From the NCBI GenBank assembly GCA_963695415.1, contig CAVOGL010000008.1:62001-126000 (forward strand): a DNA stretch of 64,000 nucleotides, given 5' to 3'. Below are positions 26,753-35,859 of this stretch, piece after piece. Below the pieces are notes generated by a model. The model had not been told where the DNA came from and did no database searches. It worked only from the letters and a program-made list of their open reading frames with translations. The DNA comes from CAVXWV01 sp963695415 (GTDB lineage Bacteria > Chloroflexota > Anaerolineae > Anaerolineales > UBA4823). The stretch's first letter is position 1; each line of letters starts with the position of its first letter. A program made the position numbers and the translations under genes.

Positions 26753-28275
26753 AATAGGTCTCCAACAGTTCCTGCATGGGCAGGTAGCGGGTAAGAATTT
26801 GGGAATATGACTCTACATTGGTTTCAACAGGCAGGTGAGCTGCACCATCAGGCAAGGCGTGCTCAAAAGCAGTAGCTGCCAGATCATTGTACACTCCGGC
26901 TGCTTTTCCAGCGATCATGGCAGCGCCCCAGGTGCCGAATTCATTTCCCAGCAGGCGTTGGTAAGGAACATTCAGGACATCTGCTTTGATGCCGTTCCAA
27001 ACCGGGCTGAGCGCCCCCCCGCCGATTACTCTGGCATTGACCGGCTCAAAATGCGGCAGAGACTGCTTCAGAATGCGCAGGTACCAGGCATATTCGAGGG
27101 CAACGCTTTCAAACAGCGCACGCAGGAAGTGAGCCTGGGTATGTCCCCACGAAAAACCCAACCAGGCTCCACGCATATGCGGCGAAGCCGGGCATATCCG
27201 CCCTCCCAGGTGTGGTGAAAAGAGCAGCCCGTCAGCACCGGGGTCGATACTGGCGGCAAGCTCTCCCATTTGAGCGTAAAGGTCATCTTCAACAGGTAAA
27301 CCTACTGACTGCCGGGTGTTGTAAAAGTGGTCGCGGAACCAGCGCAGAGCCAAACCTCCACCGGCGATATAGGCAAGAGGATGCCACAATCCCGGGATTA
27401 CAGAGCGCATCGTGAGTAAAGCGCGCTGTTTTTCATCAACAACGAAATGATCCGTGCAGGCTGCCAGGACAGCGGCTGTGCCGGCAACGTCGAAAAGCAT
27501 ACCGGGCTGGACGATTCCGGCGCCAAGAGCGCTGGCAGCAGTGTCCCCAGCTCCTGCGGCGATGGGAGTACCGGGAGCAAGACCGAAATCTTCGGCTGCC
27601 TTAGAAGTCAACTCACCCACCTGCTGCCAAGGTTCGACAATGCGGGGAAGTTTGCTGGAGTCCATCCCCAGGAGCTGGATTAGTTCTGATGACCAGGTAC
27701 CGCGAGCAGAATCGCTGAAACCGCTGAAATGGATGAAGGTGTGGTCCATGAATGCACTGTTCACCCCGTAGACCGCAAGCGCGCCCGGCGACAAAGCCAG
27801 CAGGGGTCACGAAGCGGACGATACGCTGGAAATCCTGCGGGTGTTCGTGCTGCCACCAGAGCATCTTCGCCCCGTGGGCACAGGTGGGTGGACAACCTGT
27901 CAGGCGGGTAACTGTGTCTCCAGCAAGTCGTTCCATCGAATCGATATAAGGCTGGCAGCGCATATCAAGCCACGAATCGAAACGAATGGAGGGATTAAAG
28001 TCCTCGTCCACGGCGCCGATCCCCGCCATCTGGCTGTCGAATGCGATCCCGGCAACCTGGCGCGGGTCAATCCCGCTCTCCTGGATGCAGCGGCGTACAC
28101 AAGTCGCAGCTGTGGTGTAAAAGTCTTCAGTCTGCTGCTCTACTACTCCGGGAGATGGGTAATGGAGCGGTACTTCCTCACTGGCTGAAGCGACGAGGGT
28201 ACCGTCAGTGCGGTAGAGAGCAGCTTTGGTGGCGCTGGTGCCCAGGTCGATGCCGAGGAGGAGAGTTCGGGTCAT
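26736..28275 (-). CDS. FGGY-family carbohydrate kinase (xylulokinase-like), frameshifted
   Basis: About 513 residues. N-terminal ATPase domain LLLGIDLGTSATKAALYRTDG, then GIAFDSQMAGIGAVDE; C-terminal domain with PIAAGAGDTAASALGAGIV, VAGTAAVLAA, GLLFSPHLGGRICP and ARVIGGGALSPVWNGIKADVL. A one-base insertion near 27785 splits it into two frames (28275 to ~27785 and ~27785 to 26736). In place of the usual GERxP the loop reads GGRICP, so the substrate site differs from xylulokinase. It is the first gene of the seven-gene leftward operon and would phosphorylate a ketose or polyol. A second FGGY kinase lies at 31-32.5 kb but has different neighbours. Confidence 0.85.
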
Positions 28276-28283
28276 GGAGGGAA

Positions 28284-28307
28284 TTTAACCACAGATTTCA
28301 CAGATTA
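28284..28307 (+). repeat. 24-bp intergenic repeat (copy 1)
   Basis: TTTAACCACAGATTTCACAG followed by ATTA; an identical 24-bp copy is at 38684-38707 and a degenerate one at 34419-34439. All three lie in or at the edge of intergenic DNA. Confidence 0.85.
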
Positions 28308-28393
28308 TCATCCAGAGAAACGATGGATATGCCTGCAGCAGCGCACCTGCGTGTGCGCCTTGAATCCTTGTAGAGACAAAGTGGCGGGGGAAG

Positions 28394-30649
28394 TCAGTGA
28401 CGGGTGGAAGAGCGGAGGGCTTGCAGGCCGCGGTTTGCCTGAAGCAGGCGCTCGGACAGCTGCCGGGAGATGAGCGCATGGAAGGCTGAGGCCAGGCGCG
28501 GGTCATGCTGCTCCATTTTTTCGAGACCCGCTTTATCCAGCCGGAAGGCGTTGGTAGGTTTGTCGGCAATCACAGAAGCACTGCGTGAGGAGCCCATGTA
28601 GAAACCCATCTCACCCACAATCGTACCTGAATTCAGCGTGCTCAGGCGCATGCGCGAGTGGTGTTGGCGATCGGAGCCAGCAAATTCGAGATATATTGAA
28701 ACCTGCCCATCGAGGATGAAGAACAAATCCTCGGCAGGGTCTCCCTGCTGGATCAACGTCTCACCAGTTTGCACCGTCACCTGTTCGAAATATGGAAGCA
28801 GCTGCTGGGCAGTACCGGTATCAACTCCATCCGATACCAGGCTGGAGACCATGTCACGGCTGGAAATCGCCTGTGAAAGTCCTGCCCAAACCAGGACCTG
28901 GTTTTCACACCACTCCAGACCGTGGTCCAGGTCGGGGAATAACTGGAAGGAGGCGCTGCTCAAGTCGATCCCACCTCGAGTCAATCGATCCTGGATGACA
29001 AGATCGGTGTGCGCCAACACCATGGTGATACCCCTGAGACGAACCATCTGTTCCAGCTTGAGAAAACTGAGCACAACGGAGGAATCGAGACCAGAGACCA
29101 GGCGGAAATCGAGCACAATGAACACGACGGGGAGATTGTTCTCCCGGTTTATTTTTTGTTTGATGTGCTCATAGAGCGTATTGGCGGTGCCGAAAAAGAG
29201 GAACCCCTGTAATTCAAGGACATAGATTTGCTGTCCAAACTCGGTTAGCAGGCGACGCTGTTCGATGGAACGCTCGACGTTGCTGCGGACCTCGCTGCCG
29301 GAGAACTCATGGTGGATGACGTTAATCTGGCTGTAACTGATCACAAACAGGATGACCATGGCGATGAGCCCGACAGCCACCCCGGTGAGAAATCCAGACA
29401 GGGCGATGGTCAGGAGGATAATCAGGATGACAGCAAACTCCATCCAGGTAAACCGGCGCCAACCGGTGATGATCCACTGGTAAATAAAGTCGTAAGCGAG
29501 CATGAAGAGCAAACCGCCCAGGACAGGCAAGGGGAAATATCCGATCAATGAACCGCTCAAAAAAAATATCCCCAGGCAGAGGAAGCCGACAACCAGACCA
29601 ACCTGGCGGGTACGAACCCCCAGGTTTTGCCCCAGGCGGGTGATGCCAAGACCATGATGACCGATCATGCCTCCCAGCAGCCCGGTGAGAAAGATGGTTG
29701 AGCCGGTCACGGTCAACTCATTGTTGATCTCGAACTCGTTCTTGGTGGAGATCTCAATGGCAGAGATGCGCAGGAGGAATCCAACGAGGGTGATCGCCGC
29801 CAGGATGAGGATGTTACCGGTTTGAGCCAGGACAGCCAACCAGTCCGCCTCGGAGAGGATATTGAGGGTGAGAGGCTGCCACCTTGCATGGAGATCCTCA
29901 CCGAAAAGCAAACCCATTTCAACTGCCTGCTCAAGAGCCACACCCGCCAGTGCCAGGACGAGGTAAAAAAGAAAGATCGAACCGACCAGGATGGAAGGCA
30001 TGAGCAGCGGGTGCCTGATCCAGCGTAGGGCATAGAATAGGATCACGCCCAGCAGAAGGCTGGGGACCCAGCGTACCAACATGGACGTTGAAAACAGGCT
30101 GGCAAGGCTGCTACCATTCACCTTCAAACCGGTCTGTAGCTGAATGGTGCCCAGAATCAATAACCATCCGGTCCCGGCAAGGAAACCCCCAACCACCGGG
30201 TAGGGAATATAACGAGAGAGCCCACCCAACCTGAACCTGCCCAGGAGAAAGAGGGCTGCTCCGGTGAGTACGGTTGAAAAAGCCAGTGTGACCAGGACGG
30301 TGGCGAAGAGCTGGCTTGTGGATCCTGGAGATCGGGCAGTCACTGCGCTAACCAGGGAACTGGTGATGAGTGCCAGGAGGATCGCCGGGCTCTCCTGGAT
30401 GTTGGCAAGGACACCAGGCACAGTGCTGAACAGCGCCAGGCTAATGGAAACTACCCCGGCACTGATGAGAACCAGACCAATGCCATAGGGAAGAGCATCA
30501 GCAAGTGGACCACTGAAGATCAGGTTTACTAACGAAATGGAGAGGAAGACCTGGTAAACGCCCAGTATCAGACCCACGAAGATTGTGCGAAGCCAGTGCC
30601 GGGGGTGAAACAATCCCTTGCGGAACTCACCCAGAAACCTGGTCAGCAT
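28394..30649 (-). CDS. SulP/SLC26 anion transporter fused to STAS and cyclic-nucleotide-binding domains
   Basis: 751 residues. Residues ~1-440 hold about a dozen membrane helices in the SulP pattern (SISLVNLIFSGPLADALPYGIG, YIPYPVVGGFLAGTGWLLI). Residues ~470-590 form a STAS domain (IYVLELQGFLFFGTANTLYE, VVFIVLDFRLVSGLDSSVV). Residues ~615-735 form a cNMP domain with a phosphate-binding cassette GEMGFYMGSSRSASVIA, retaining the Glu and Arg needed for ligand. SulP proteins move sulfate, bicarbonate or other anions. The STAS domain usually gates transport; an added cNMP domain implies control by cAMP or cGMP. It has a GGGAGG ribosome site and stands alone. The carried anion cannot be told; sulfur genes lie 8 kb away. 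Confidence 0.9.
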   Translation of the reverse strand: MLTRFLGEFRKGLFHPRHWLRTIFVGLILGVYQVFLSISLVNLIFSGPLADALPYGIGLVLISAGVVSISLALFSTVPGVLANIQESPAILLALITSSLVSAVTARSPGSTSQLFATVLVTLAFSTVLTGAALFLLGRFRLGGLSRYIPYPVVGGFLAGTGWLLILGTIQLQTGLKVNGSSLASLFSTSMLVRWVPSLLLGVILFYALRWIRHPLLMPSILVGSIFLFYLVLALAGVALEQAVEMGLLFGEDLHARWQPLTLNILSEADWLAVLAQTGNILILAAITLVGFLLRISAIEISTKNEFEINNELTVTGSTIFLTGLLGGMIGHHGLGITRLGQNLGVRTRQVGLVVGFLCLGIFFLSGSLIGYFPLPVLGGLLFMLAYDFIYQWIITGWRRFTWMEFAVILIILLTIALSGFLTGVAVGLIAMVILFVISYSQINVIHHEFSGSEVRSNVERSIEQRRLLTEFGQQIYVLELQGFLFFGTANTLYEHIKQKINRENNLPVVFIVLDFRLVSGLDSSVVLSFLKLEQMVRLRGITMVLAHTDLVIQDRLTRGGIDLSSASFQLFPDLDHGLEWCENQVLVWAGLSQAISSRDMVSSLVSDGVDTGTAQQLLPYFEQVTVQTGETLIQQGDPAEDLFFILDGQVSIYLEFAGSDRQHHSRMRLSTLNSGTIVGEMGFYMGSSRSASVIADKPTNAFRLDKAGLEKMEQHDPRLASAFHALISRQLSERLLQANRGLQALRSSTRH

Positions 30650-30958
30650 GCGCGGGAACCTCCCCGATTAGACAGATTTTGGAGATTGTCATTGGTGAAA
30701 TCAACCCATTAAACCACTTTTATGAGGGTGTTTTTTAACGTTAACAAGATGTTAAAAACTTGAGAAGAAGAGGATTTTAGCGACGGATTACGCCGCTTCG
30801 GTAAAAAAATCAGGGAAAATTTCTTGATAAGACGGCGATGCCTGAATTTACTCAGTACCAAATCACCTGTGCGCGTTGATGAGAACGGTTTCAAAGCGCT
30901 TGCGAGTGGGTTGAGGGGATGAGGGTGGTGGAGGGATTTTTTTGCGGGGGTGAAATTG
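30650..30958. other. Intergenic stretch without a convincing gene
   Basis: A 309-bp gap between two leftward genes. The only structure I see is an AT-rich inverted repeat (30730-30739 with 30751-30759, TTTTTAAC / GTTAAAAA), which lacks a T-run on the minus strand. A 114-residue minus-strand frame crosses it but has no homology-like features or ribosome site. Confidence 0.4.
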
Positions 30959-32488
30959 TTAGAGGTTATTGAGGTCTGAGAAGAGGGGTTCGATGGCGGG
31001 GTAGGCTCTGACAAAGATATCGTACAAGCGTCCGTAAGTGTCGCCCAGGTCAAGATCTGGATCGGATCGGTCGACGATGGGGGTTAGGGCTTCGGCAATG
31101 CTGAAATCGGGGAAGATGTCCACACCCACCCCGCCGCAGATTGCCGCGCCAAGGGAGGTGGCTTCGGACAAAAGTCTCGGGCGGACGATGGGGATGCGAA
31201 AAATGTCGGCGAGGATCTGGCGCCAGACGGCACCTTTCGCCCCGCCGCCGATCAGGCGCATCTCGTCGATATCCACGCCCTGCTCCTGGAAAGCGCACAG
31301 GATAATACACAGGTTGAGGCTAACGCCCTCCAGCACTGCACGCACCATATCGGAACGCTTGTGTCCCATGGTGAGACCGATGAAGGCGGCGCGGGCTTCG
31401 GGGTTCCAATGAGGACTGCGTTCGCCCAGCAGGTAAGGTAGAAAGATGAGCCCATTTGCCCCAGGAGGGGATTCCTGAGCCTGGAGGTTCATCAGCTCAT
31501 AGGGGCTGAGGTCGAGTTTTGCGGCGGAATCGACCTCCGGCAGGCAGAGGTTGTCACGCAACCACTGGTAAGCGCCTCCAGCCGCCTGCATCGAGCCGGT
31601 GGGGGTGACCAGACCAGGGACCAGGTGGGCGAAGGTGTTGGTGCGCAGGAGCGGGTCGTAGACTGGCTCTGAGGTGGCTAGACCGATCCAGGATGATGAG
31701 CCGATGTAAGTATAAGCAGCGCCAGGCCGGACGACGCCTGCACCAACCGCGGCGCAGGGACCATCCCCACCGCCGATGACGACGGGCGTGCCTGCGGCAA
31801 GACCGGTCTCGGTGGCTGCCTGGCGGGTGACTGTCCCGATGATATCGGTGGATGCTTTCAGTGCCGGTAGCTTGTCGGTATCCAACTCGAAAGCATCGAC
31901 TAACTCCGGCGACCACTGCCTGAGTCTCAGGTCAAGCAGGTTCATTCCGGAAGCGTCGGAATGGTCGCTGACGAACTCACCGGTCAGGCGTGCGGCAATA
32001 AAGTCCTTCGCCAGCAGGAACTTGTGAGCCTGCTTGTAAATCTCAGGCTGTTCATCTTTCACCCAGCGAAACTTGGCGCCAGAATAGGATGCCGAGGCGC
32101 GGTGCCCGGTGATGGCGTAGGTGCGCTGCATGCCCACTCGATCGATGAGCAGCTGCGCCTGGTTTGTAGCGCGGGTGTCCGCCCATATGATAGCACTCCG
32201 CAGAGGGTTTGCCTTTCGGTCAACCGGCAGGCAGCCCATCATCTGCCCGCTGAAAGAGATGCAGGCGATGTCACTTGATGGCACGCGGCTGTGAGCCAAT
32301 AGCTGCTGGGTGGAGGTGATTACTGCCTGCCACCAGTCGTTTGGATCCTGTTCGACCCAATTCGGGCGCGGGTAGCTGGCACCATATCCGTAGAAAGAGC
32401 TGGCGGAGACTTCACCCTGATCGTTGTAAAGAGAAGCTTTGTTACCGGTGGTGCCAAGGTCGTGGGCGAGGATGAAGGTTTTGGTCAT
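30959..32488 (-). CDS. xylB: Xylulokinase-like FGGY carbohydrate kinase
   Basis: 509 residues, intact. TFILAHDLGTTGNKASLYNDQG (ATP site), ISFSGQMMGCLPVD (FSGQM; the xylulokinase-like QMxG), IIWADTRAT, PVVIGGGDGPCAAVGAGVV, LPYLLGERSPHWNPEARAAFIGL (GERxP hallmark) and MRLIGGGAKGAVWRQILADI. It phosphorylates D-xylulose or a similar ketose with ATP. I start it at 32488 with AAGGAT upstream; 18 more in-frame codons before it look non-coding. PfkB-kinase and class II aldolase genes follow upstream on the same strand (33.6-34.3 kb), so the set could phosphorylate and split a pentulose or deoxyhexulose. Confidence 0.85.
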   Translation of the reverse strand: MTKTFILAHDLGTTGNKASLYNDQGEVSASSFYGYGASYPRPNWVEQDPNDWWQAVITSTQQLLAHSRVPSSDIACISFSGQMMGCLPVDRKANPLRSAIIWADTRATNQAQLLIDRVGMQRTYAITGHRASASYSGAKFRWVKDEQPEIYKQAHKFLLAKDFIAARLTGEFVSDHSDASGMNLLDLRLRQWSPELVDAFELDTDKLPALKASTDIIGTVTRQAATETGLAAGTPVVIGGGDGPCAAVGAGVVRPGAAYTYIGSSSWIGLATSEPVYDPLLRTNTFAHLVPGLVTPTGSMQAAGGAYQWLRDNLCLPEVDSAAKLDLSPYELMNLQAQESPPGANGLIFLPYLLGERSPHWNPEARAAFIGLTMGHKRSDMVRAVLEGVSLNLCIILCAFQEQGVDIDEMRLIGGGAKGAVWRQILADIFRIPIVRPRLLSEATSLGAAICGGVGVDIFPDFSIAEALTPIVDRSDPDLDLGDTYGRLYDIFVRAYPAIEPLFSDLNNL

Positions 32489-32668
32489 TGTGGGGATCCT
32501 TTTTTTTGTCACTAGTGCACAAAGGAAGAACTTAAGGGACACAAAGATTTTTTGAACTTTGCGTTCTCTGCGAGCACTGGGCGATCACTCACACAGAGAA
32601 CGCTGTGAGTGCAGAGTGGTTTTTATAATTTTACCAAGCAGGGAGGAGAATTGGTCGTAGTTATAGGA

Positions 32669-33601
32669 TCAGTCCAACGGGATTAACTCGATTTGGTCGA
32701 GGAAGCGCTCTGCGTCCTCTTTGCGGAAATCGCTGGTAGCGGGGGTGAGCAGGCAGGCAGTTGCCATGGCAAAACCCAGGCGAAGACCCTGCTCGATGGG
32801 CTCCTGACGCGAGAGGGCGAGTGCGATGCCGGCGATGACGGCATCTCCGGCTCCGGCTGCACTGACAACCTTGACCGGGATCGTGGGGATCCAGTATCTC
32901 GCCTGACCGATAAGAGCATAAGCCCCCTCGGTGCCGAGGGTTACCACCAGGTTGACGCCAGTCTTTGCCTGGAGGTCCTTCGCCAGGGCATATACTTCCT
33001 CACGGGTGTGCACGCGTTGACCGGCAAGATGCTCAAGTTCATGCCAGTTGGGTTTCACCAGCCATGGACGGGCTTCGAACCCGGCTTTCAAATACACCTC
33101 GCTGCTGTCCAACAAAACCGGGACACCGGCTTCTTTCGCCTTTGTGATCAGGTGAGGGTAAAAATCCAGGGGAACATCCTTTGGTGTGGAGCCGCACAGT
33201 GCCAGGCAGGTGGCAGTCTGCAGAGCATGGTCCATCTTGTCGTCAAACTCAGCCAGGTGCTCGGGGAGTATCTCAAGAGTGGAAGTGGTTATGGTTGTTG
33301 CGCAGGACCCATCACTGCAGACGATCACTGTATTCCAGCGTGTCTCACCATTGACCCAGACGAAGTCCGTCTGGACCCCCTTTTCATGCAGCATGGACTC
33401 CATCTGGCGACCGATCAAACCGGCGGCGAAACCCATCGCCATGCTGGGAACTCCCCAGCAGGCAAGGCTCCAGGATGCGTCCACCCCTTTTGAACCCATT
33501 GCCACGACACTGTCGGTGGCGCGGATCGTTCGGCTCGGGTCGAAGTGGGGGATGAAGACGGTCTGGTCAAGACCGGTATTGGCTGTGACTGTAACGATCA
33601 T
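32669..33601 (-). CDS. PfkB-family sugar-phosphate kinase (1-phosphofructokinase/tagatose-6-P kinase type)
   Basis: 310 residues, the usual size. N-terminus VTVTANTGLDQTVFIP, as in LacC/FruK; GSKGVDASWSLACWG where FruK has GGKGxNVA; C-terminal VSAAGAGDAVIAGIAL with the catalytic Asp of the GAGD motif. It phosphorylates a sugar phosphate (fructose-1-P, tagatose-6-P or similar) to a bisphosphate, which an aldolase can split. The substitution of Asp-Ala for Asn-Val in the second motif may change substrate choice. It lies between xylulokinase-like and class II aldolase genes on the same strand, 35 bp after the aldolase gene. Confidence 0.85.
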   Translation of the reverse strand: MIVTVTANTGLDQTVFIPHFDPSRTIRATDSVVAMGSKGVDASWSLACWGVPSMAMGFAAGLIGRQMESMLHEKGVQTDFVWVNGETRWNTVIVCSDGSCATTITTSTLEILPEHLAEFDDKMDHALQTATCLALCGSTPKDVPLDFYPHLITKAKEAGVPVLLDSSEVYLKAGFEARPWLVKPNWHELEHLAGQRVHTREEVYALAKDLQAKTGVNLVVTLGTEGAYALIGQARYWIPTIPVKVVSAAGAGDAVIAGIALALSRQEPIEQGLRLGFAMATACLLTPATSDFRKEDAERFLDQIELIPLD

Positions 33602-33636
33602 AATTTATAAACCAGTTCGAGATCGTGAGGTCAGGT

Positions 33637-34311
33637 TCAACCTTTATTAAAGGGCTGAAGATCGTTGATCAGCGCATCGCGGATTTGTTCCGGGGATTGT
33701 TGTGAGATGCCGGGAAGCAGGCGGCTCATCATGATGGCATATGCGTTGGTATCGATGCGCTCGACAGCATCAAAGGCAGCGTCCAGGTCTTTCCCGATGA
33801 CAAAAAGTCCGTGCCAGGGTCCGATGACGGCTGCCGCTTGCTTGCGGATGGCGGCTTCCTGCCCGGCGAATTCTTCAGCAAGGAAATCGGCAAGTTTAGC
33901 AGAATGTGCAGGTGCATAGGCTGAAACCTTAACGACTCCGAACTTCAGCGTGCCCTCCAGAACAGGGTAGATCGGCTGCCGCGCCATGGCAAACACCATG
34001 ACATTACGCGGGTGGGCGTGGATGACTGCGGCACCATCAGGGAAATCACGCATCAAGCGGAAGTGAGAATGTGCTTCGCGCGATATTTCCCCCGTACCAG
34101 CCAGTTTGTTGCCGTCCAAATCCACCAGGAGCACATCCTCCGGTTGGAGGTGCCAATGGTAGCGGCTGCCGCTGAAGCGTGGGGACATACACAGCACTTC
34201 GCCAGCGCGGGCGCTGATGTTACCCCCGGCGGCGTCGGTGAGGTTTCGCTCGAACAGCAGGCGCCCTGTCTCGGCAACCCGCTGGCGTGTTTCGTAGATG
34301 ATGTCGGTCAT
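33637..34311 (-). CDS. Class II aldolase/adducin-family protein (fuculose-1-P aldolase-like)
   Basis: 224 residues. TDAAGGNISARAG (phosphate-binding GGN), EISREAHSHFRLMRDFPDGAAVIHAHPRNVMVFA (zinc His pair), and IGPWHGLFVIGKDLDAAFDAVERIDTNA with the third His. Family members split L-fuculose-1-P or rhamnulose-1-P to DHAP and lactaldehyde, or epimerise ribulose-5-P; the 224-residue size and spacing favour an aldolase. First gene of the leftward set that continues with PfkB and xylulokinase-like genes. Start ATG at 34311 with an AGGA element. Exact substrate unknown. Confidence 0.85.
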   Translation of the reverse strand: MTDIIYETRQRVAETGRLLFERNLTDAAGGNISARAGEVLCMSPRFSGSRYHWHLQPEDVLLVDLDGNKLAGTGEISREAHSHFRLMRDFPDGAAVIHAHPRNVMVFAMARQPIYPVLEGTLKFGVVKVSAYAPAHSAKLADFLAEEFAGQEAAIRKQAAAVIGPWHGLFVIGKDLDAAFDAVERIDTNAYAIMMSRLLPGISQQSPEQIRDALINDLQPFNKG

Positions 34312-34523
34312 GCATTCCTGTCCTTAGATCGGATTGATTTCAAACCATGATACATTAGACGGTGGGGATGTGTCAATAAGACGGGGGACGGATGACGGAA
34401 GACCGGGGAGGGGTGGGAACACAGATTTCACGGATTTAGCTGGAATATTTTAGAGGAACCGTTGGGAAGGGGAGGATATGACGAAAATCAGGAGATTACT
34501 TCGCTGCGCTCGTAAGGATCGGG

Positions 34524-34586
34524 CTCGACCAGGCGCACACGCAGGTGCGCCGCTACATGAGCGAGACAGAGCTGTAGTGGCTGACC
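34524..34586 (+). repeat. 63-bp direct repeat, copy 1
   Basis: Nearly identical to 34609-34671 (a handful of mismatches), 22 bp away. It contains CAGGCGCACACGCAGGTGC, and the similar but reversed words GCGCACCTGCGTGTGCGCC occur at 28342-28360, which hints at a dispersed family. Confidence 0.75.
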
Positions 34587-34608
34587 GGTGTGTCTGCCCT
34601 GGACTGGT

Positions 34609-34671
34609 CTCAACCAGGCGCACACGCAGGTGCACGGTTACATGAGCGGGACAGGGCTGTAGTGGCTGACC
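34609..34671 (+). repeat. 63-bp direct repeat, copy 2
   Basis: Second copy of the 34524-34586 block, with the same beginning (accaggcgcacacgcaggtg) and end (ctgtagtggctgacc). Confidence 0.75.
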
Positions 34672-34771
34672 CAGAATAAACCAATCCCCATCTTGAGCCA
34701 TTCGGGGTAGAATTTGAGGCGAAGGGGATGGAGAGAAGGGAATATATCAGGATTGACTGAGGAGAGGCGAC

Positions 34772-34981
34772 ATGGACTTTGAAGGATACATCGAATACCA
34801 GCGGCGGGAGTACTGCAAGGACCTGCCCTGCCCGGTGCAGGTGCTGCTCGACCAGCAGGAGGAGGGCTCGGAAGGATACGAGCAGGTCCGCAGTATCTGC
34901 AAGGATAACTGCATCCACACTACCTACGAGTTTCACCACTGGCTGATTCAAAAGGGATACCTGCTGGTGCGACCGGCTTAA
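34772..34981 (+). CDS. Small Cys-containing protein of unknown function
   Basis: 69 residues starting at an ATG eight bases after GGAGAGG. It contains four Cys: YCKDLPCPVQV (C15, C20) and ICKDNCIHTTYEFHHWL (C43, C47), with His nearby, so it could bind a metal or form two disulfides. The charged N-terminus and the absence of a signal peptide suggest a cytoplasmic protein. I do not recognise the family. It precedes the LsrF-like aldolase by about 70 bp and may share its promoter. Confidence 0.6.
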   Translation: MDFEGYIEYQRREYCKDLPCPVQVLLDQQEEGSEGYEQVRSICKDNCIHTTYEFHHWLIQKGYLLVRPA

Positions 34982-35051
34982 CAGACCTTGCGAAGGTTGG
35001 CTTTCAAGCCCTTAAACCTTCACAAATCAAAAATAAAAAAGGAGTATAACA

Positions 35052-35852
35052 ATGTACGGATCAATGGATTGGGGGATCGCAAACCGGCTTTCGAAGACGA
35101 TCATGGAAGATGGGCGCTGTTTTTACCTGGCGATGGACCACGGCTACTTTCAAGGTCCTACCAGCCACCTGGAAGCGCCTGGCAAGGCAGCGGAACCCCT
35201 GCTGCCCTACGTAGATGCGCTGTTCATGACCCGCGGCGTGGTTCGGGCGGTAATCAACCCGCAGATGAAGCCAGCGCTGATCCTGCGTGTCTCGGGCGGG
35301 AACAGTATGGTGGGCGGTGACCTGGCGAACGAGGAGGTGACCACCTCGATTGACGACATCATCCGCATCAACGCCGCGGCGGTGGGCATCTCGGTGTACG
35401 TGGGCAGCGATTACGAGCACCAGACGCTGATGGCGCTGGCGGAGCTGGTGAACGACTGCAACGCCTACGGCATCCCGGTGATGGCAGTCACAGCGGTAGG
35501 GCGCGAGACACAGAAGATGGAATCGCGCTACCTTGCCCTGGCTTGCCGCATCTGCGCAGAATTTGGTGCCAGTGTGGTAAAGACCTATTACTGCGAGAAC
35601 TTCGAGAAGGTCACCGGGGGCTGCCCGGTGCCGGTAGTGATCGCCGGCGGACCGAAGACCGACTCTGAGCTGGAAGTGTTCCAGTTCGTCTACGACGGCA
35701 TCCAGCAAGGCGCCATCGGCGTCAACCTGGGGCGCAATATCTGGCAGAACGAGCACCCGGTGGGAATGGCGCGCGCCCTGCGAGCGGTGATCCATGAAGG
35801 ATCCACCCCGCAGCAGGCGCACGAGATGTACCTGAGCATCAAGAACGGGTAA
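35052..35852 (+). CDS. LsrF/DeoC-type class I aldolase
   Basis: 266 residues with AAGGAG before the ATG. The TIM barrel resembles the LsrF/DhnA branch: YLAMDHGYFQGP near the N-terminus, MAVTAVGR, ASVVKTYYCENFEKV (Schiff-base Lys in VVKTYY), VVIAGGPKTDSELEVF and GVNLGRNIWQ. LsrF is a thiolase acting on phospho-AI-2; relatives are fructose-bisphosphate or transaldol-type aldolases. No lsrG, lsrK or lsr transporter is present, so quorum-signal breakdown is only one possibility; with two class II aldolase-like genes downstream a sugar-phosphate substrate is as likely. It forms a rightward operon with the next genes (7-bp gap). Confidence 0.82.
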   Translation: MYGSMDWGIANRLSKTIMEDGRCFYLAMDHGYFQGPTSHLEAPGKAAEPLLPYVDALFMTRGVVRAVINPQMKPALILRVSGGNSMVGGDLANEEVTTSIDDIIRINAAAVGISVYVGSDYEHQTLMALAELVNDCNAYGIPVMAVTAVGRETQKMESRYLALACRICAEFGASVVKTYYCENFEKVTGGCPVPVVIAGGPKTDSELEVFQFVYDGIQQGAIGVNLGRNIWQNEHPVGMARALRAVIHEGSTPQQAHEMYLSIKNG

Positions 35853-35859
35853 CCCAGCA

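Larger units (their letters stand above)
34312..34771. other. 460-bp divergent intergenic region with repeats
   Basis: Lies between a leftward aldolase operon and a rightward small gene, so both promoters should be here, though none is clear to me. It holds a degenerate copy of the 24-bp repeat (34419-34439) and two 63-bp direct repeats (34524-34586, 34609-34671). Confidence 0.6.

Noticed and set aside
30709..31053. 114-residue minus-strand frame after the xylulokinase-like gene
   Set aside because: Overlaps the 3' end of the kinase in another frame, is rich in Ser/Pro/His, and has no ribosome site.
35052..35852. An lsr-type AI-2 degradation operon
   Set aside because: Only the LsrF-like aldolase is present; no LsrG, LsrR, LsrB or transporter genes, and the neighbours are class II aldolases.
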